From the NCBI GenBank assembly GCA_016281555.1, contig JAEEIV010000067.1:32664-96663 (forward strand): 64,000 bases of DNA, written 5' to 3'. The notes beneath the pieces were generated by a model. The model did not search any database. It saw only the letters and a list, made by a program, of their open reading frames with translations, and was not told the DNA's origin. The DNA is from Lachnospiraceae bacterium (lineage in GTDB: Bacteria; Bacillota; Clostridia; Lachnospirales; Lachnospiraceae). A program made the position numbers and the translations under genes. Shown piece by piece: positions 31,575-40,396 of the stretch; position 1 is the stretch's first letter, and every line of letters begins with the position of its first letter.

Positions 31575-33299
31575 ATGAAGAAGTGGCTTGTTATGCTTCT
31601 CGCAGCGGTGCTTGCGGCACTTCTCCTGGCCGGATGCAACGGCGAACAGGGGACGCAGCCGGTCGAACCCGGTCCGTCGGGCAATGAGTCCCAGGCGCCC
31701 ACGGAAACGCAGGATGAAACCCCGGATGCTCCGGTTGAGAGAAAGACCATCACGATCGGTATCTGCCAGAACACGAAGGTCGAAGATTACGATAATAACG
31801 GATTCACGAAGTATCTGGAAGAGTTGACCGGATACGACATCGTGTTCGATTATTTCGCGACCCGTTCCGACGACGCCAAGACGCAGCTCTCCACCCGTAT
31901 CGCCGGTGGTGAAAGACTTCCCGATATCCTGTACAGATTTAACATCGGTTCTAACATCTACACCGAGTACGGACGTGAAGGTTACTTCGAAGATCTGCAG
32001 GAGTACTTCTATGATGACGAAGATCATACGATCGAGTCTGACAAGGCGGAGATCTTCTGGACCAGACTTCATGAGAACTTCTCCGAGGAAGATCAGGCGA
32101 CGGCCCTCCGCCGCATGACCGACCAGGAAGACGGCGCCATGTATGTGCTTCCGCGTCTTGAGACCTCCCCGGTCGATACGATGCAGTTCCAGCCCTACAT
32201 TAACCAGACTTGGCTTGACAAGCTCGGCCTTGACATGCCTCACGACGTCGATTCGCTCTACGAAGTTCTGAAAGCGTTCAGAGAGCGCGATCCGAACGGA
32301 AACGGCGACAAGACGGATGAGATCCCGCTCATCGGTATCGAAGGCGGTCTCGGCGGACGTGTCCTTGAGTGGCTCATCAATATGTTCATGTACTATGACA
32401 GCAATAACGGCTGGAACGTCGGTGCGGACGGCCAGATCGTGAAGGCGGAGACCACGGACACCTATCGTAAAGCTCTTCAGTTCATTAACAAACTGTATAA
32501 GGAAGACCTGCTTTCGAGCTCGACCTTCAATATCGGCGGCGCTGCGATGCAGGGTCTGACGACCCCCGCGAGCGGCATTCCGGTCGTCGGCATTTTCGTC
32601 GGCCACCTGACGCTGCACGTTGAAATCGGCAACATGACGCTGAAGAACTACGTCGCGATGCCTTACTGGGGCAATGCGATCCGTACCGAGAATCTGTACT
32701 CGATGGACAGCTTCATCACTTCCGACTGTGAAGACGTCGACGGCGCGTTCGAGTTCATGATGAAGGGCTACACGAAGGAAGTCTCGATCCGTTCCCGTTA
32801 CGGCGAGGAAGGCGTTGACTGGGTCGCTGCTGATCCGGGCACCACTTCTTACGTCGGTACGCCGGCTGAGATCAAGGTCAAGAACGAAGGTGCGTTCGCA
32901 GGCAATACGACCACGACGTGGAATACCGTTGCGGCGACCATCCTGATCGATGCCGAAGGCGAGCAGGTCCAGTTTGACGAAGACGCCATGGATGAATGGA
33001 CGCTTTACAAACGTGACATTTTCTCGCAGCTTGTCAAGAACTTCAAAGAGCAGGAAGCGAAGACCGTGAAGATCAGCACCGGAACGCTCGTCTACACGGA
33101 AGACGAAAAGACCACGACGGAGCAGGTCCGTTCGAACTGCTCGAACTACATCAGTCAGCATAAGACCTGGTTCTGCAACGGAACGAAAGATCCTTACGAT
33201 GATGCGACGTGGGCGAAATACCTTGCGGAGCTGGACGGCTACGGCTTACAGACCTGGCGTACGCAGGCACAGCTCATCTATGAGCGTCAGCAGAAGTAA
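31575..33299 (+). CDS. ABC transporter solute-binding lipoprotein (LplA/YtcQ-like, CUT1 type)
   Basis: A 574-residue extracellular binding protein. The signal peptide ends in lipobox LLLAGC with lipidated Cys21, followed by a Pro/Glu/Thr-rich tether to about residue 55. The mature part is a large family-1-type binding protein (TITIGICQNTKVEDY... then LPDILYR, AFRERDPNGNGDKTDEIPL), the long form found with LplB/YtcP permeases. The DPNGNGDKTDEIP element is a calcium-binding-like loop common in these proteins. The longest frame starts at 31446, but ATG 31575 with GGAGG upstream is the true start. It is followed by a stem-loop and two permease genes. Confidence 0.94.
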   Translation: MKKWLVMLLAAVLAALLLAGCNGEQGTQPVEPGPSGNESQAPTETQDETPDAPVERKTITIGICQNTKVEDYDNNGFTKYLEELTGYDIVFDYFATRSDDAKTQLSTRIAGGERLPDILYRFNIGSNIYTEYGREGYFEDLQEYFYDDEDHTIESDKAEIFWTRLHENFSEEDQATALRRMTDQEDGAMYVLPRLETSPVDTMQFQPYINQTWLDKLGLDMPHDVDSLYEVLKAFRERDPNGNGDKTDEIPLIGIEGGLGGRVLEWLINMFMYYDSNNGWNVGADGQIVKAETTDTYRKALQFINKLYKEDLLSSSTFNIGGAAMQGLTTPASGIPVVGIFVGHLTLHVEIGNMTLKNYVAMPYWGNAIRTENLYSMDSFITSDCEDVDGAFEFMMKGYTKEVSIRSRYGEEGVDWVAADPGTTSYVGTPAEIKVKNEGAFAGNTTTTWNTVAATILIDAEGEQVQFDEDAMDEWTLYKRDIFSQLVKNFKEQEAKTVKISTGTLVYTEDEKTTTEQVRSNCSNYISQHKTWFCNGTKDPYDDATWAKYLAELDGYGLQTWRTQAQLIYERQQK

Positions 33300-33330
33300 G
33301 TAAGAATCGTCTTTGATTGTCCCAACATAG

Positions 33331-33357
33331 GCACAAGGGGTGAAGAACCCCTTGTGC
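33331..33357 (+). promoter_or_regulatory. Intercistronic stem-loop after the binding-protein gene
   Basis: Perfect 10-bp stem GCACAAGGGG/CCCCTTGTGC with a 7-base loop and no U run. Such hairpins usually protect the abundant binding-protein mRNA end and reduce permease expression. Confidence 0.75.
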
Positions 33358-33381
33358 TTGGGGCATACTAAAGGAGTTGCT

Positions 33382-34362
33382 ATGGCAAAATTAGAGCGGA
33401 AGATGCAGCAGTACAGCCTCGTTCTTACGAGCAACCGTAAGAAGGGCTGGGATCTTTTTTGGACTCGGTTCAAAAAGAACTGGCAATTGCATGTGATGAT
33501 GATCCTGCCTGTCGTGTGGATCATCATGTTCCATTATATCCCGATCTACGGCATTCAGATCGCATTCCGTGAGTACAGTAACTACTACGGAATGTGGGGC
33601 AGCGAATACGTCGGCTTCCTGAAACTCGCCAAGTTTTTCGGAAATTACAAGTGGAGTTCCTATGTGGTCAACACCTTGTCCATTTCCCTGTACAGCCTTG
33701 TGGCGGGCTTCCCCACGCCGATCATTCTCGCATTGATCATTCACGTGAATGACCGTAAAATCCTTAAGAAAATCACGCAGAATGTCTCTTACATTCCGCA
33801 TTTCATTTCCACCGTCGTCATGGTCGGTATCCTGATCCGTATTTTTGACCAGTATACCGGACTGCTCGCCTCGTTCAACCGCCTGCTCGGCATCACTGAC
33901 CGTCCGAACCTGATGGCCAATGTGGACGCGTTCCGTCACATCTACGTCTGGTCCGGCATCTGGCAGGGCATGGGCTGGAGCACGATCCTGTACATCGCTT
34001 CGCTCAGTGCCGTTTCGGAGGAACTGCATGAGGCGGCCAGAATCGACGGCGCCAACCGCCTGAAACGTGTCTGGCACGTGGACATCCCGGCGATCCTGCC
34101 GGTCATCTCCATTCAGCTGATCCTGCGGTTCGGTCACATCATGTCCGTCGGATATGAGAAAGTCTACCTGATGCAGAACTCCGTCAACCTGCCTGTGTCC
34201 GAGATCATCTCCACACACGTTTACAAACGGGGTATTCAGGACGGCGACCTAAGCTACGGTGCGGCGGTCGGTCTTATGAACACGTTCATCAACACGACGT
34301 TGGTCGTTCTGGTGAACTGGATCACGACCAAGCTGACCGACGGCGAAGGCGGATTGTTCTAA
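33382..34362 (+). CDS. Sugar ABC transporter permease (LplB-type)
   Basis: A 326-residue inner-membrane permease with six hydrophobic segments. The ATPase-contact EAA loop reads EAARIDGANRLKRVWHVDIPAI in the last third. The N-terminus is long and basic, as in LplB/YtcO proteins paired with large binding lipoproteins. ATG 33382 follows AAGGAG by five bases; the open frame to 33340 would begin inside the stem-loop and is rejected. It works with the next permease and a shared ATPase that is not in this window. Confidence 0.95.
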   Translation: MAKLERKMQQYSLVLTSNRKKGWDLFWTRFKKNWQLHVMMILPVVWIIMFHYIPIYGIQIAFREYSNYYGMWGSEYVGFLKLAKFFGNYKWSSYVVNTLSISLYSLVAGFPTPIILALIIHVNDRKILKKITQNVSYIPHFISTVVMVGILIRIFDQYTGLLASFNRLLGITDRPNLMANVDAFRHIYVWSGIWQGMGWSTILYIASLSAVSEELHEAARIDGANRLKRVWHVDIPAILPVISIQLILRFGHIMSVGYEKVYLMQNSVNLPVSEIISTHVYKRGIQDGDLSYGAAVGLMNTFINTTLVVLVNWITTKLTDGEGGLF

Positions 34363-34372
34363 GGAGGCGGCC

Positions 34373-35308
34373 ATGGCGAAAAAAGTGAAATATAAACCAA
34401 AAAAGATCAAGCTTTGCGCAAGTGACCTGGTCCTTCAGATCGTGACCACGATCCTGTTGTTCATCGTCCTTCTGATCACGCTGTATCCGATCATTTACAT
34501 CATTTCCTGTTCGTTCTCGGATTACATCGCGATCAATGCGGGCCGTGTCGTTTTCTGGCCGGTCGGATTTACCTGGTCCGGATACGAGTACGTTTTCCGA
34601 TTCAAGGACATCTGGGTCGGTTACCGGAATACTTTGATCTATACGGTGGTCGGCACTGCATTGAACATCTTCATGTCGATGCTCTGCGCGTATCCTTTGT
34701 CCAAACGTGACTTCCAGGGACGCCGTACGTACATGAATCTGTTCTTCATTTCCATGTTCTTCGGCGCAGGCCTGATCCCGCATTACCTCTGGAACAAGAC
34801 GCTCGGGTTCATCAATAACCCGCTCGTCATGATCATTCCGGGCGCCATGGGCGTCTACAACATGATCATCTTAAGAACTGCATTCCGAAGCAGCATCCCG
34901 GGAGACCTTTTCGAGGCGGCGAAGATCGACGGCGCGAATGAATTCCGTTCGCTGTTCCAGATCGCAGTCCCGCTGGCGAAGCCGACGATCTCCGTTCTGA
35001 CGCTGTATTATGCGGTCGGTCACTGGAATGCGTATTTCTCGGCCATGATCTATCTCCGGGATAAGAACCTGTGGCCGCTGCAACTGTTCCTGCGCGGGAT
35101 CCTGACGACGACGGAAGGATTTAAACCCAGTGACGCATCAAATCCGACGCCGAACCCGAGCGGCGGTTCTTCCACGCAGATCGCGGATAACACGCTCGGT
35201 GCGAAGTATGCATTGATCGTCGTTTCCACCGTGCCCGTCCTGATCCTTTATGCCATTGTGCAGAAGTACTTCAAGAAGGGCGTCATGGTTGGCGCCGTGA
35301 AGGGCTAA
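34373..35308 (+). CDS. Sugar ABC transporter permease (YtcP/UgpE-type)
   Basis: A 311-residue permease, the second membrane subunit of the importer. Six hydrophobic segments are present and the EAA loop is EAAKIDGANEFRSLFQIAVP. Between segments five and six lies an unusual polar loop rich in Ser, Pro and Asn (KPSDASNPTPNPSGGSST), probably extracytoplasmic and facing the binding protein. The C-terminus QKYFKKGVMVGAVKG is a YtcP signature. It begins 10 bases after the first permease, with a GGAGG site. Confidence 0.95.
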   Translation: MAKKVKYKPKKIKLCASDLVLQIVTTILLFIVLLITLYPIIYIISCSFSDYIAINAGRVVFWPVGFTWSGYEYVFRFKDIWVGYRNTLIYTVVGTALNIFMSMLCAYPLSKRDFQGRRTYMNLFFISMFFGAGLIPHYLWNKTLGFINNPLVMIIPGAMGVYNMIILRTAFRSSIPGDLFEAAKIDGANEFRSLFQIAVPLAKPTISVLTLYYAVGHWNAYFSAMIYLRDKNLWPLQLFLRGILTTTEGFKPSDASNPTPNPSGGSSTQIADNTLGAKYALIVVSTVPVLILYAIVQKYFKKGVMVGAVKG

Positions 35309-35325
35309 CTCAGTTCTGGTGTATA

Positions 35326-35355
35326 CCGGGCCGCCGCTTGAAACCGGCGGCCCGG
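35326..35355 (+). promoter_or_regulatory. Strong GC hairpin after the permease genes
   Basis: Perfect 11-bp stem CCGGGCCGCCG/CGGCGGCCCGG with an 8-base loop. No U run follows, so it is more likely an mRNA-stabilising or attenuating element than a full terminator. Confidence 0.65.
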
Positions 35356-35410
35356 ACCATAGATAAAGACAGTTATCGACTAAACGATCGCATTGATCGA
35401 AGGAGGCATT

Positions 35411-36931
35411 ATGAAAAGAGCATTGTGTTTTCTGTTTGCAGCCATGTTGATCGCATTGCTTGTTTCGGGCTGTAACGGTCAGACTCCGTCACAGGGGGAG
35501 ACCACGCCTGAAACGAAGGAAAGCGCGAACACTCCGGCAGACGATTCCAGCGCAGAAGAGACGAAAGAGAGCACCGGCAACGGAGTCTTCATGGCCGGGT
35601 ACGGACGTGCGGACATCACGCCGGAAGAGTCCGTTCCGCTTTCCGGTTACGGCCGGAGCGACCAGCGGATGTCGCAGGGATTCCTGAACTATATGTATAC
35701 GACCTGCGTGGCGTTTACGGATGAGACCGGTGAGACGATCCTGATGTTCACTTCGGATTTCGTGGTTTCTCCGCTGGACATCACGACGGAAGGGCGGCAG
35801 ATGGTTTCGGCGAGCACCGGGGTTCCGTTTGATAACATCACGGTGACCGGTACACATACGCATAATATGATCGATACCAGTTATACGCAGTATGAAGCCG
35901 TGCTCATGTGGATCAAGAAGTACAAGGAAGCCATGGTCGCTGCCGCGAATCAGGCGATGGCGGACCGGAAACCGGCGAAACTGTCCTGGACGACGGCGGA
36001 TCTTGAGGGATTCAATTTCGTCCGACATTATTTCACGGATCTCGGCGAATCGGTCGGCGACAACCACGGAAGTCTTGCCGTCGGAAAACTTGTCGAGCAT
36101 ACTTCGGAAGCCAATCACATCATGAGCATCCTGATCGTCGACCGGGAAGATGCGAAACCGCTGCTCGTCACCAACTGGCGTTCGCACGCTCACACTTCCG
36201 GTCATTACAGCCCGACGTTCAAGGAGATCTCTTCCGACTTCGTCGGCTATGCGCGGGATTACATTGAGAAGAAGACGGATTATCTCTTTGCTTACTATCA
36301 GGGCGACGCCGGAAACATCAATCCGTTCACCCGCCTGTCAGCCGATATCGAAGAGGGCTCACCGCTCATCCCGAAGGAATACGGAAACGCGCTGGCGGAG
36401 AAGATCCTGGCTGATATGGAAGTGAATCCTCACGAAGAAGTGAAGACGGGTCTTGTTTCCGTGGTCACCTATGATTTCGAGGGACCGGTCAACCATACGA
36501 TGGACCAGTATGCGGCCATCGGTCAGACGCTTCGTGATAAATGGAATTCGGACGGCGATACTACCTACGTCCTCAATGTGGGTAAGGAGTACGGCATTGA
36601 AAGTCCGTATCATGCATCCGCGATTGCAAGCCGTTCCGCCATGGCGAAGACGGTTTCCTTCCCGGTCTATGCGACGAGGATCGGCGACTTTGCATTCACG
36701 AACGTTCCGCTCGAGTGCTTTGACACGAACGGCAATTACGTCCGGGAGAATTCTCCGACGAAGTATACGTTCTTCATCGGTTATTCGAATCAGCACAACG
36801 GCTATCTGCCGTCGCAGTACGGCTATGATTACGGCTGCTACGAATCCGACATCGGCACCTTCCAGCCGGGTACCGGAGAATTGCTGGCGTCCAAACTCGT
36901 GGATATGCTGAACGAGCTGTTCCAGAAGTAA
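35411..36931 (+). CDS. Neutral/alkaline ceramidase-fold lipoprotein
   Basis: A 506-residue secreted lipoprotein: lipobox LLVSGC with Cys21, a Thr/Glu/Ser tether to about residue 60, then a domain like the N-terminal amidase domain of neutral ceramidases. Supporting motifs are AGYGRADITPEESVPLSGYG, TGTHTHN (zinc-ligand histidine region), NWRSHAHTSG and YYQGDAGNINPF. Neutral ceramidases cleave the N-acyl bond of ceramide using one zinc. In gut Firmicutes the substrate of such proteins is unknown. The C-terminal Ig-like domain of true ceramidase is shortened or missing. It follows the sugar permeases, so its product may be delivered to that importer. AGGAGG sets ATG 35411. Confidence 0.8.
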   Translation: MKRALCFLFAAMLIALLVSGCNGQTPSQGETTPETKESANTPADDSSAEETKESTGNGVFMAGYGRADITPEESVPLSGYGRSDQRMSQGFLNYMYTTCVAFTDETGETILMFTSDFVVSPLDITTEGRQMVSASTGVPFDNITVTGTHTHNMIDTSYTQYEAVLMWIKKYKEAMVAAANQAMADRKPAKLSWTTADLEGFNFVRHYFTDLGESVGDNHGSLAVGKLVEHTSEANHIMSILIVDREDAKPLLVTNWRSHAHTSGHYSPTFKEISSDFVGYARDYIEKKTDYLFAYYQGDAGNINPFTRLSADIEEGSPLIPKEYGNALAEKILADMEVNPHEEVKTGLVSVVTYDFEGPVNHTMDQYAAIGQTLRDKWNSDGDTTYVLNVGKEYGIESPYHASAIASRSAMAKTVSFPVYATRIGDFAFTNVPLECFDTNGNYVRENSPTKYTFFIGYSNQHNGYLPSQYGYDYGCYESDIGTFQPGTGELLASKLVDMLNELFQK

Positions 36932-36956
36932 TTATTTTATATTACTATATTGTTTT

Positions 36957-36987
36957 AAGAGCCCCTTGAAAACAGGGGCTCTTTTTT
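36957..36987 (+). terminator. Terminator after the ceramidase-fold lipoprotein
   Basis: Stem AAGAGCCCC/GGGGCTCTT (36957-36965 with 36975-36983), a 9-base loop and a run of six T. Its loop contains the -35 of the next promoter. Confidence 0.92.
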
Positions 36988-36994
36988 GTATAAT
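36966..36994 (+). promoter_or_regulatory. Promoter embedded in the terminator hairpin
   Basis: TTGAAA (36966-36971, the hairpin loop), 17 bases, perfect TATAAT (36989-36994). Transcription would start near 37001 and drive the second ceramidase-fold gene, GH2 and GH16. Confidence 0.72.
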
Positions 36995-37048
36995 GGACGT
37001 AGTGCTCGAAAAGGGCTTTAGGAGAAAATGGCAGGAGGAAAGAATATC

Positions 37049-38548
37049 ATGAAAATCGGTTGGGGAAGAAGAGAGTATTCCATGAACGTGCCGTGCAATA
37101 TTCCGGGGCAGTTCCACATGCGTGTGTGCGAGGGCATTCTGGATCCTTTGTACATCACGGCCATGGCGGTGCAGGGAGAAGATACGGTGATTTTCGTATC
37201 CATTGACATTACGTCGCCGAGCACGGAACTCACTTCGCTGATCACGGAGAAAGTCCGTGCGAAGCATCCGGAGATCCCGGAAGACGCTTTCGTTTATAAC
37301 GCCACACATACGCATACCGCAATGCAGATGTTTGACGGCCGGACCCATACTCCGGACGGCTTTGAAGTATATCCCCCGGCGAAGTCGAGAGAACACGCTT
37401 CCGACATGGGCGCGGAAGCCGTCATTGAGGCCTATGAATCCATGCAGGATGCCGGCGTTGCTTACGGTTACGGCTATGCCGTCGTGGCTCACTCCCGCCG
37501 CGTTCTTTATTCGATCGACATGGGAGAGGCGAATCCCGCTTCCGGCGCGCCGAACGGCCACGCGATCATGTACGGATCGACGAAGAAGCCGGAGTTTGAA
37601 GGCTATGAAGCCGGCGCGGATCATTTCGTAAATCTCCTGTATACCTTTGATACCAACGGAAAACTGACCGGCATCGTGATCAACGTCCCCTGCCCGAGCC
37701 AGACGACGGAAATGCAGACGAAACTGTCGGCCGATTACTGGGCGGAAGTCCGGGAATACGTTGCGAAGGAGTTCGGACCGGACGTCTACGTGCTTCCGCA
37801 ATGCGCGGCGGCCGGCGACCTTTCCCCGCGGATCCTGCATTACGGCAGGGCGCAGCAGCGCAGAATGCGCCTGAAATACGACCTTGATTATCAGCTTGTC
37901 AGCTATTTCAAGGATCCCGAAAGCAATCTGAAAAAGGCGCTCGGAGAGCGGAGAGACATTGCCGAGCGGATCGTTTCGGCCGTGAAGGAAGTGTACGGTT
38001 GGGCGAAAAACGACATTCAGAAAGACGTCGTCGTACGTCACGTCCGGAAAGAACTGCCGGTACACAGACGCACCGTTTCTGACGAGGAGGCGGAGTGGTG
38101 CCGGAAGAACATTGAAGCCCTGAAAGCGTCGATTCCGGATCCTTCGACGATGCCGGAGGCGGACTACCGGGTAAAAGTGTCCCAGATCAATTCCTACATC
38201 AACCGGAACGAGCGTGCGATCGAGCGGAATCAGAACGAGAAGCCCGGAGCGATGGCCAATGCCATTTCGCACATCATCAGGATCGGTGACGTGGCGTTTG
38301 CCACCAACCGGTTTGAACTGTACATGGATTACATGCATCAGATCCAGGCGAGAAGCCCCTTCATTCAGACTTTCATCATTCAGCTTGCCGGCGAAGGCGT
38401 CGGAGGATATCTCCCGACGGAACGCGGAAAGCAAAACAAGGGATACAGCGCATCCATTTTCTGCAACAGCGTCGGTCCGGAAGGCGGAAGGGATCTCGTT
38501 GAAGGAACGCTCGAAGCATTGACGGAACTCGCAGATCCGAAAGAGTAA
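37049..38548 (+). CDS. Cytoplasmic ceramidase-superfamily-like hydrolase
   Basis: A 499-residue relative of the preceding protein but without a signal peptide. The N-terminus MKIGWGRREYSM corresponds to the GYGRADITP start, and YNATHTHTAMQMFDG holds the candidate zinc histidines. QCAAAGDLSP matches the QGDAGNINP element of the lipoprotein paralogue. The two proteins may act in series, outside and inside the cell, on related N-acyl or sugar substrates; this is inference. Two starts compete: ATG 37028 (AGGAG only 3 bases away) and ATG 37049 (AGGAGG 10 bases away); the second fits better. Followed after 23 bases by GH2. Confidence 0.75.
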   Translation: MKIGWGRREYSMNVPCNIPGQFHMRVCEGILDPLYITAMAVQGEDTVIFVSIDITSPSTELTSLITEKVRAKHPEIPEDAFVYNATHTHTAMQMFDGRTHTPDGFEVYPPAKSREHASDMGAEAVIEAYESMQDAGVAYGYGYAVVAHSRRVLYSIDMGEANPASGAPNGHAIMYGSTKKPEFEGYEAGADHFVNLLYTFDTNGKLTGIVINVPCPSQTTEMQTKLSADYWAEVREYVAKEFGPDVYVLPQCAAAGDLSPRILHYGRAQQRRMRLKYDLDYQLVSYFKDPESNLKKALGERRDIAERIVSAVKEVYGWAKNDIQKDVVVRHVRKELPVHRRTVSDEEAEWCRKNIEALKASIPDPSTMPEADYRVKVSQINSYINRNERAIERNQNEKPGAMANAISHIIRIGDVAFATNRFELYMDYMHQIQARSPFIQTFIIQLAGEGVGGYLPTERGKQNKGYSASIFCNSVGPEGGRDLVEGTLEALTELADPKE

Positions 38549-38571
38549 AAAAAGAAAGGCAGGGAGAGAAT

Positions 38572-40368
38572 ATGTCCATACCACGTCCGGAACATCCGAA
38601 GCCGCAATTTGAAAGAACCACATGGAAAAACCTGAACGGCGAATGGGATTTTGAAATCGACGACGGGAAGAGCGGTCTCGACCGCGGTCTGTTCAAGGAG
38701 GACGCCCGCCTTTCGGGAAAGATCACCGTTCCGTTCTGTCCGGAAAGCAAACTTTCCGGAGTGGAGCATAAGGATTTCATGAGCGCCGTCTGGTATCAGA
38801 GAAAGGTGAACGTGACTCCGGAAGAACTGACCGGCCTTGCGTTCCTGCATTTCGGCGCGGTCGATTACCGTGCGACGGTCTATGTGAACGGCGTCAGCGC
38901 CGGCAGTCATAAGGGCGGCTACGTTTCCTTCAGGATCGACGTCACGAAGTATCTTCGCGAAGGCGAGAACACGATCACGGTGTACGCGACGGACAATACT
39001 CGGGACCCGATGATCCCGCGCGGCAAACAGTCCGAGAAATACTACTCGGTCGGCTGCGATTACACCCGAACTACCGGCATCTGGCAGACGGTCTGGATGG
39101 AGTTCGTTCCGAAGACGCACGTGGAAGAGTTCGTGTTCGATTCGGAGATTCGCACCGGACTGCTTCTCATGAAGGCAACGCTTCAGGGCACCGCAGACCT
39201 TTCCATGGACGTCTTCTATGAAGGACGGCCGGTCGGCTCCGCGCTTGTGAAAGACGCCAGCGGTACCGTGATCCTTTCTTCCGTGCTTTCGGAGATTCAT
39301 CTCTGGGAGCCCGGCCACGGCCGTCTCTACGACGTGCTCATCAAGTTCGGCGACGACATTGTCAAGACGTACTACGGACTCCGTTCCGTGCAGCTTTCGG
39401 GCTATAAATTCCTGATCAACGGAAAATCCGTGTTCCAGCGGCTCATTCTCGATCAGGGCTTCTATCCGGAAGGCATCTACACGGCGCCGACCGCGGCGGA
39501 TCTTGAGCGTGACATTGACATGTCCATGGCCATGGGCTTCAACGGTGCGAGACTGCACGAAAAGATCTTTGAGGAACGGTTCCTGTATTACTGCGACAAG
39601 AAGGGCTACCTCGTCTGGGGAGAGTATCCGAACTGGGGACTCGACCATACGGTGCCGGAAGCAATCTACAGCATTCTGCCGGAGTGGGTGGAAGAACTGA
39701 AGCGCGACCGGAATCATCCGGCGATCATCGGCTGGTGTCCGTTCAATGAAACGTGGAACAAGCACGATTGCCGCCAGCACGACGATCTGCTCCGCCAGAT
39801 CTACCGCACGACGAAGGCGATCGATCCGTACCGTCCCTGCATTGACACGAGCGGCAACTATCATGTGGAAACGGACATTTTCGACGTGCACGACTACAAC
39901 CAGGATCCGGTGAGCTGGAAAAAGAATTACGACTCCATCATGGAAACGGGCGAACTCTTTGACCGCTTCAAGGAGATGGAGAACGCCGGTCTCGCGCCGC
40001 GGTATTATCACCATTATCAGAACTACGCCGGCGAGGCCACGATGGTCAGCGAGTACGGCGGCATCAAGTGGACGAAGGAACAGGCGGAACGCGAGAAGAA
40101 CCGCGAATCCGGCATCGAACTCACGAACGACCGCCGCGTCAGCTGGGGGTATGGGAAGGACGTAGAGTCCGCCGCTGAATTCAAGGCGCGGTTCAAGGGC
40201 CTGACGGATGCGCTCCTCGATAACTATTGCATGTTCGGATTCTGCTATACGCAGCTGACCGACGTGGAGCAGGAGCAGAACGGTCTTTATACCTACGAGC
40301 GGGTGGCGAAATTCGATCCGGAGTGGGTGAAATCCGTCGTGGCACGGAAAGCGGCGATCGAGGACTGA
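38572..40368 (+). CDS. GH2 family glycoside hydrolase (beta-galactosidase/glucuronidase type)
   Basis: A 598-residue GH2 enzyme of the short, three-domain kind. The sugar-binding jelly roll covers about residues 1-185 (NLNGEWDFEID, RTTGIWQTVWME), the Ig-like sandwich about 186-275, and the TIM barrel about 276-598. Acid/base Glu393 lies in WCPFNETWN and nucleophile Glu494 in VSEYGG. The barrel entry GARLHEKIFEERFLYYCDKKGYLVWGE is typical. There is no signal peptide, so it acts on imported saccharides. The exact sugar (galactose, mannose, glucuronic acid, arabinose) cannot be set by motif alone. GH16 follows after 28 bases. Confidence 0.92.
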   Translation: MSIPRPEHPKPQFERTTWKNLNGEWDFEIDDGKSGLDRGLFKEDARLSGKITVPFCPESKLSGVEHKDFMSAVWYQRKVNVTPEELTGLAFLHFGAVDYRATVYVNGVSAGSHKGGYVSFRIDVTKYLREGENTITVYATDNTRDPMIPRGKQSEKYYSVGCDYTRTTGIWQTVWMEFVPKTHVEEFVFDSEIRTGLLLMKATLQGTADLSMDVFYEGRPVGSALVKDASGTVILSSVLSEIHLWEPGHGRLYDVLIKFGDDIVKTYYGLRSVQLSGYKFLINGKSVFQRLILDQGFYPEGIYTAPTAADLERDIDMSMAMGFNGARLHEKIFEERFLYYCDKKGYLVWGEYPNWGLDHTVPEAIYSILPEWVEELKRDRNHPAIIGWCPFNETWNKHDCRQHDDLLRQIYRTTKAIDPYRPCIDTSGNYHVETDIFDVHDYNQDPVSWKKNYDSIMETGELFDRFKEMENAGLAPRYYHHYQNYAGEATMVSEYGGIKWTKEQAEREKNRESGIELTNDRRVSWGYGKDVESAAEFKARFKGLTDALLDNYCMFGFCYTQLTDVEQEQNGLYTYERVAKFDPEWVKSVVARKAAIED

Positions 40369-40396
40369 ACGTCCCGGCAAAAAGGAGAAGCAGAAG

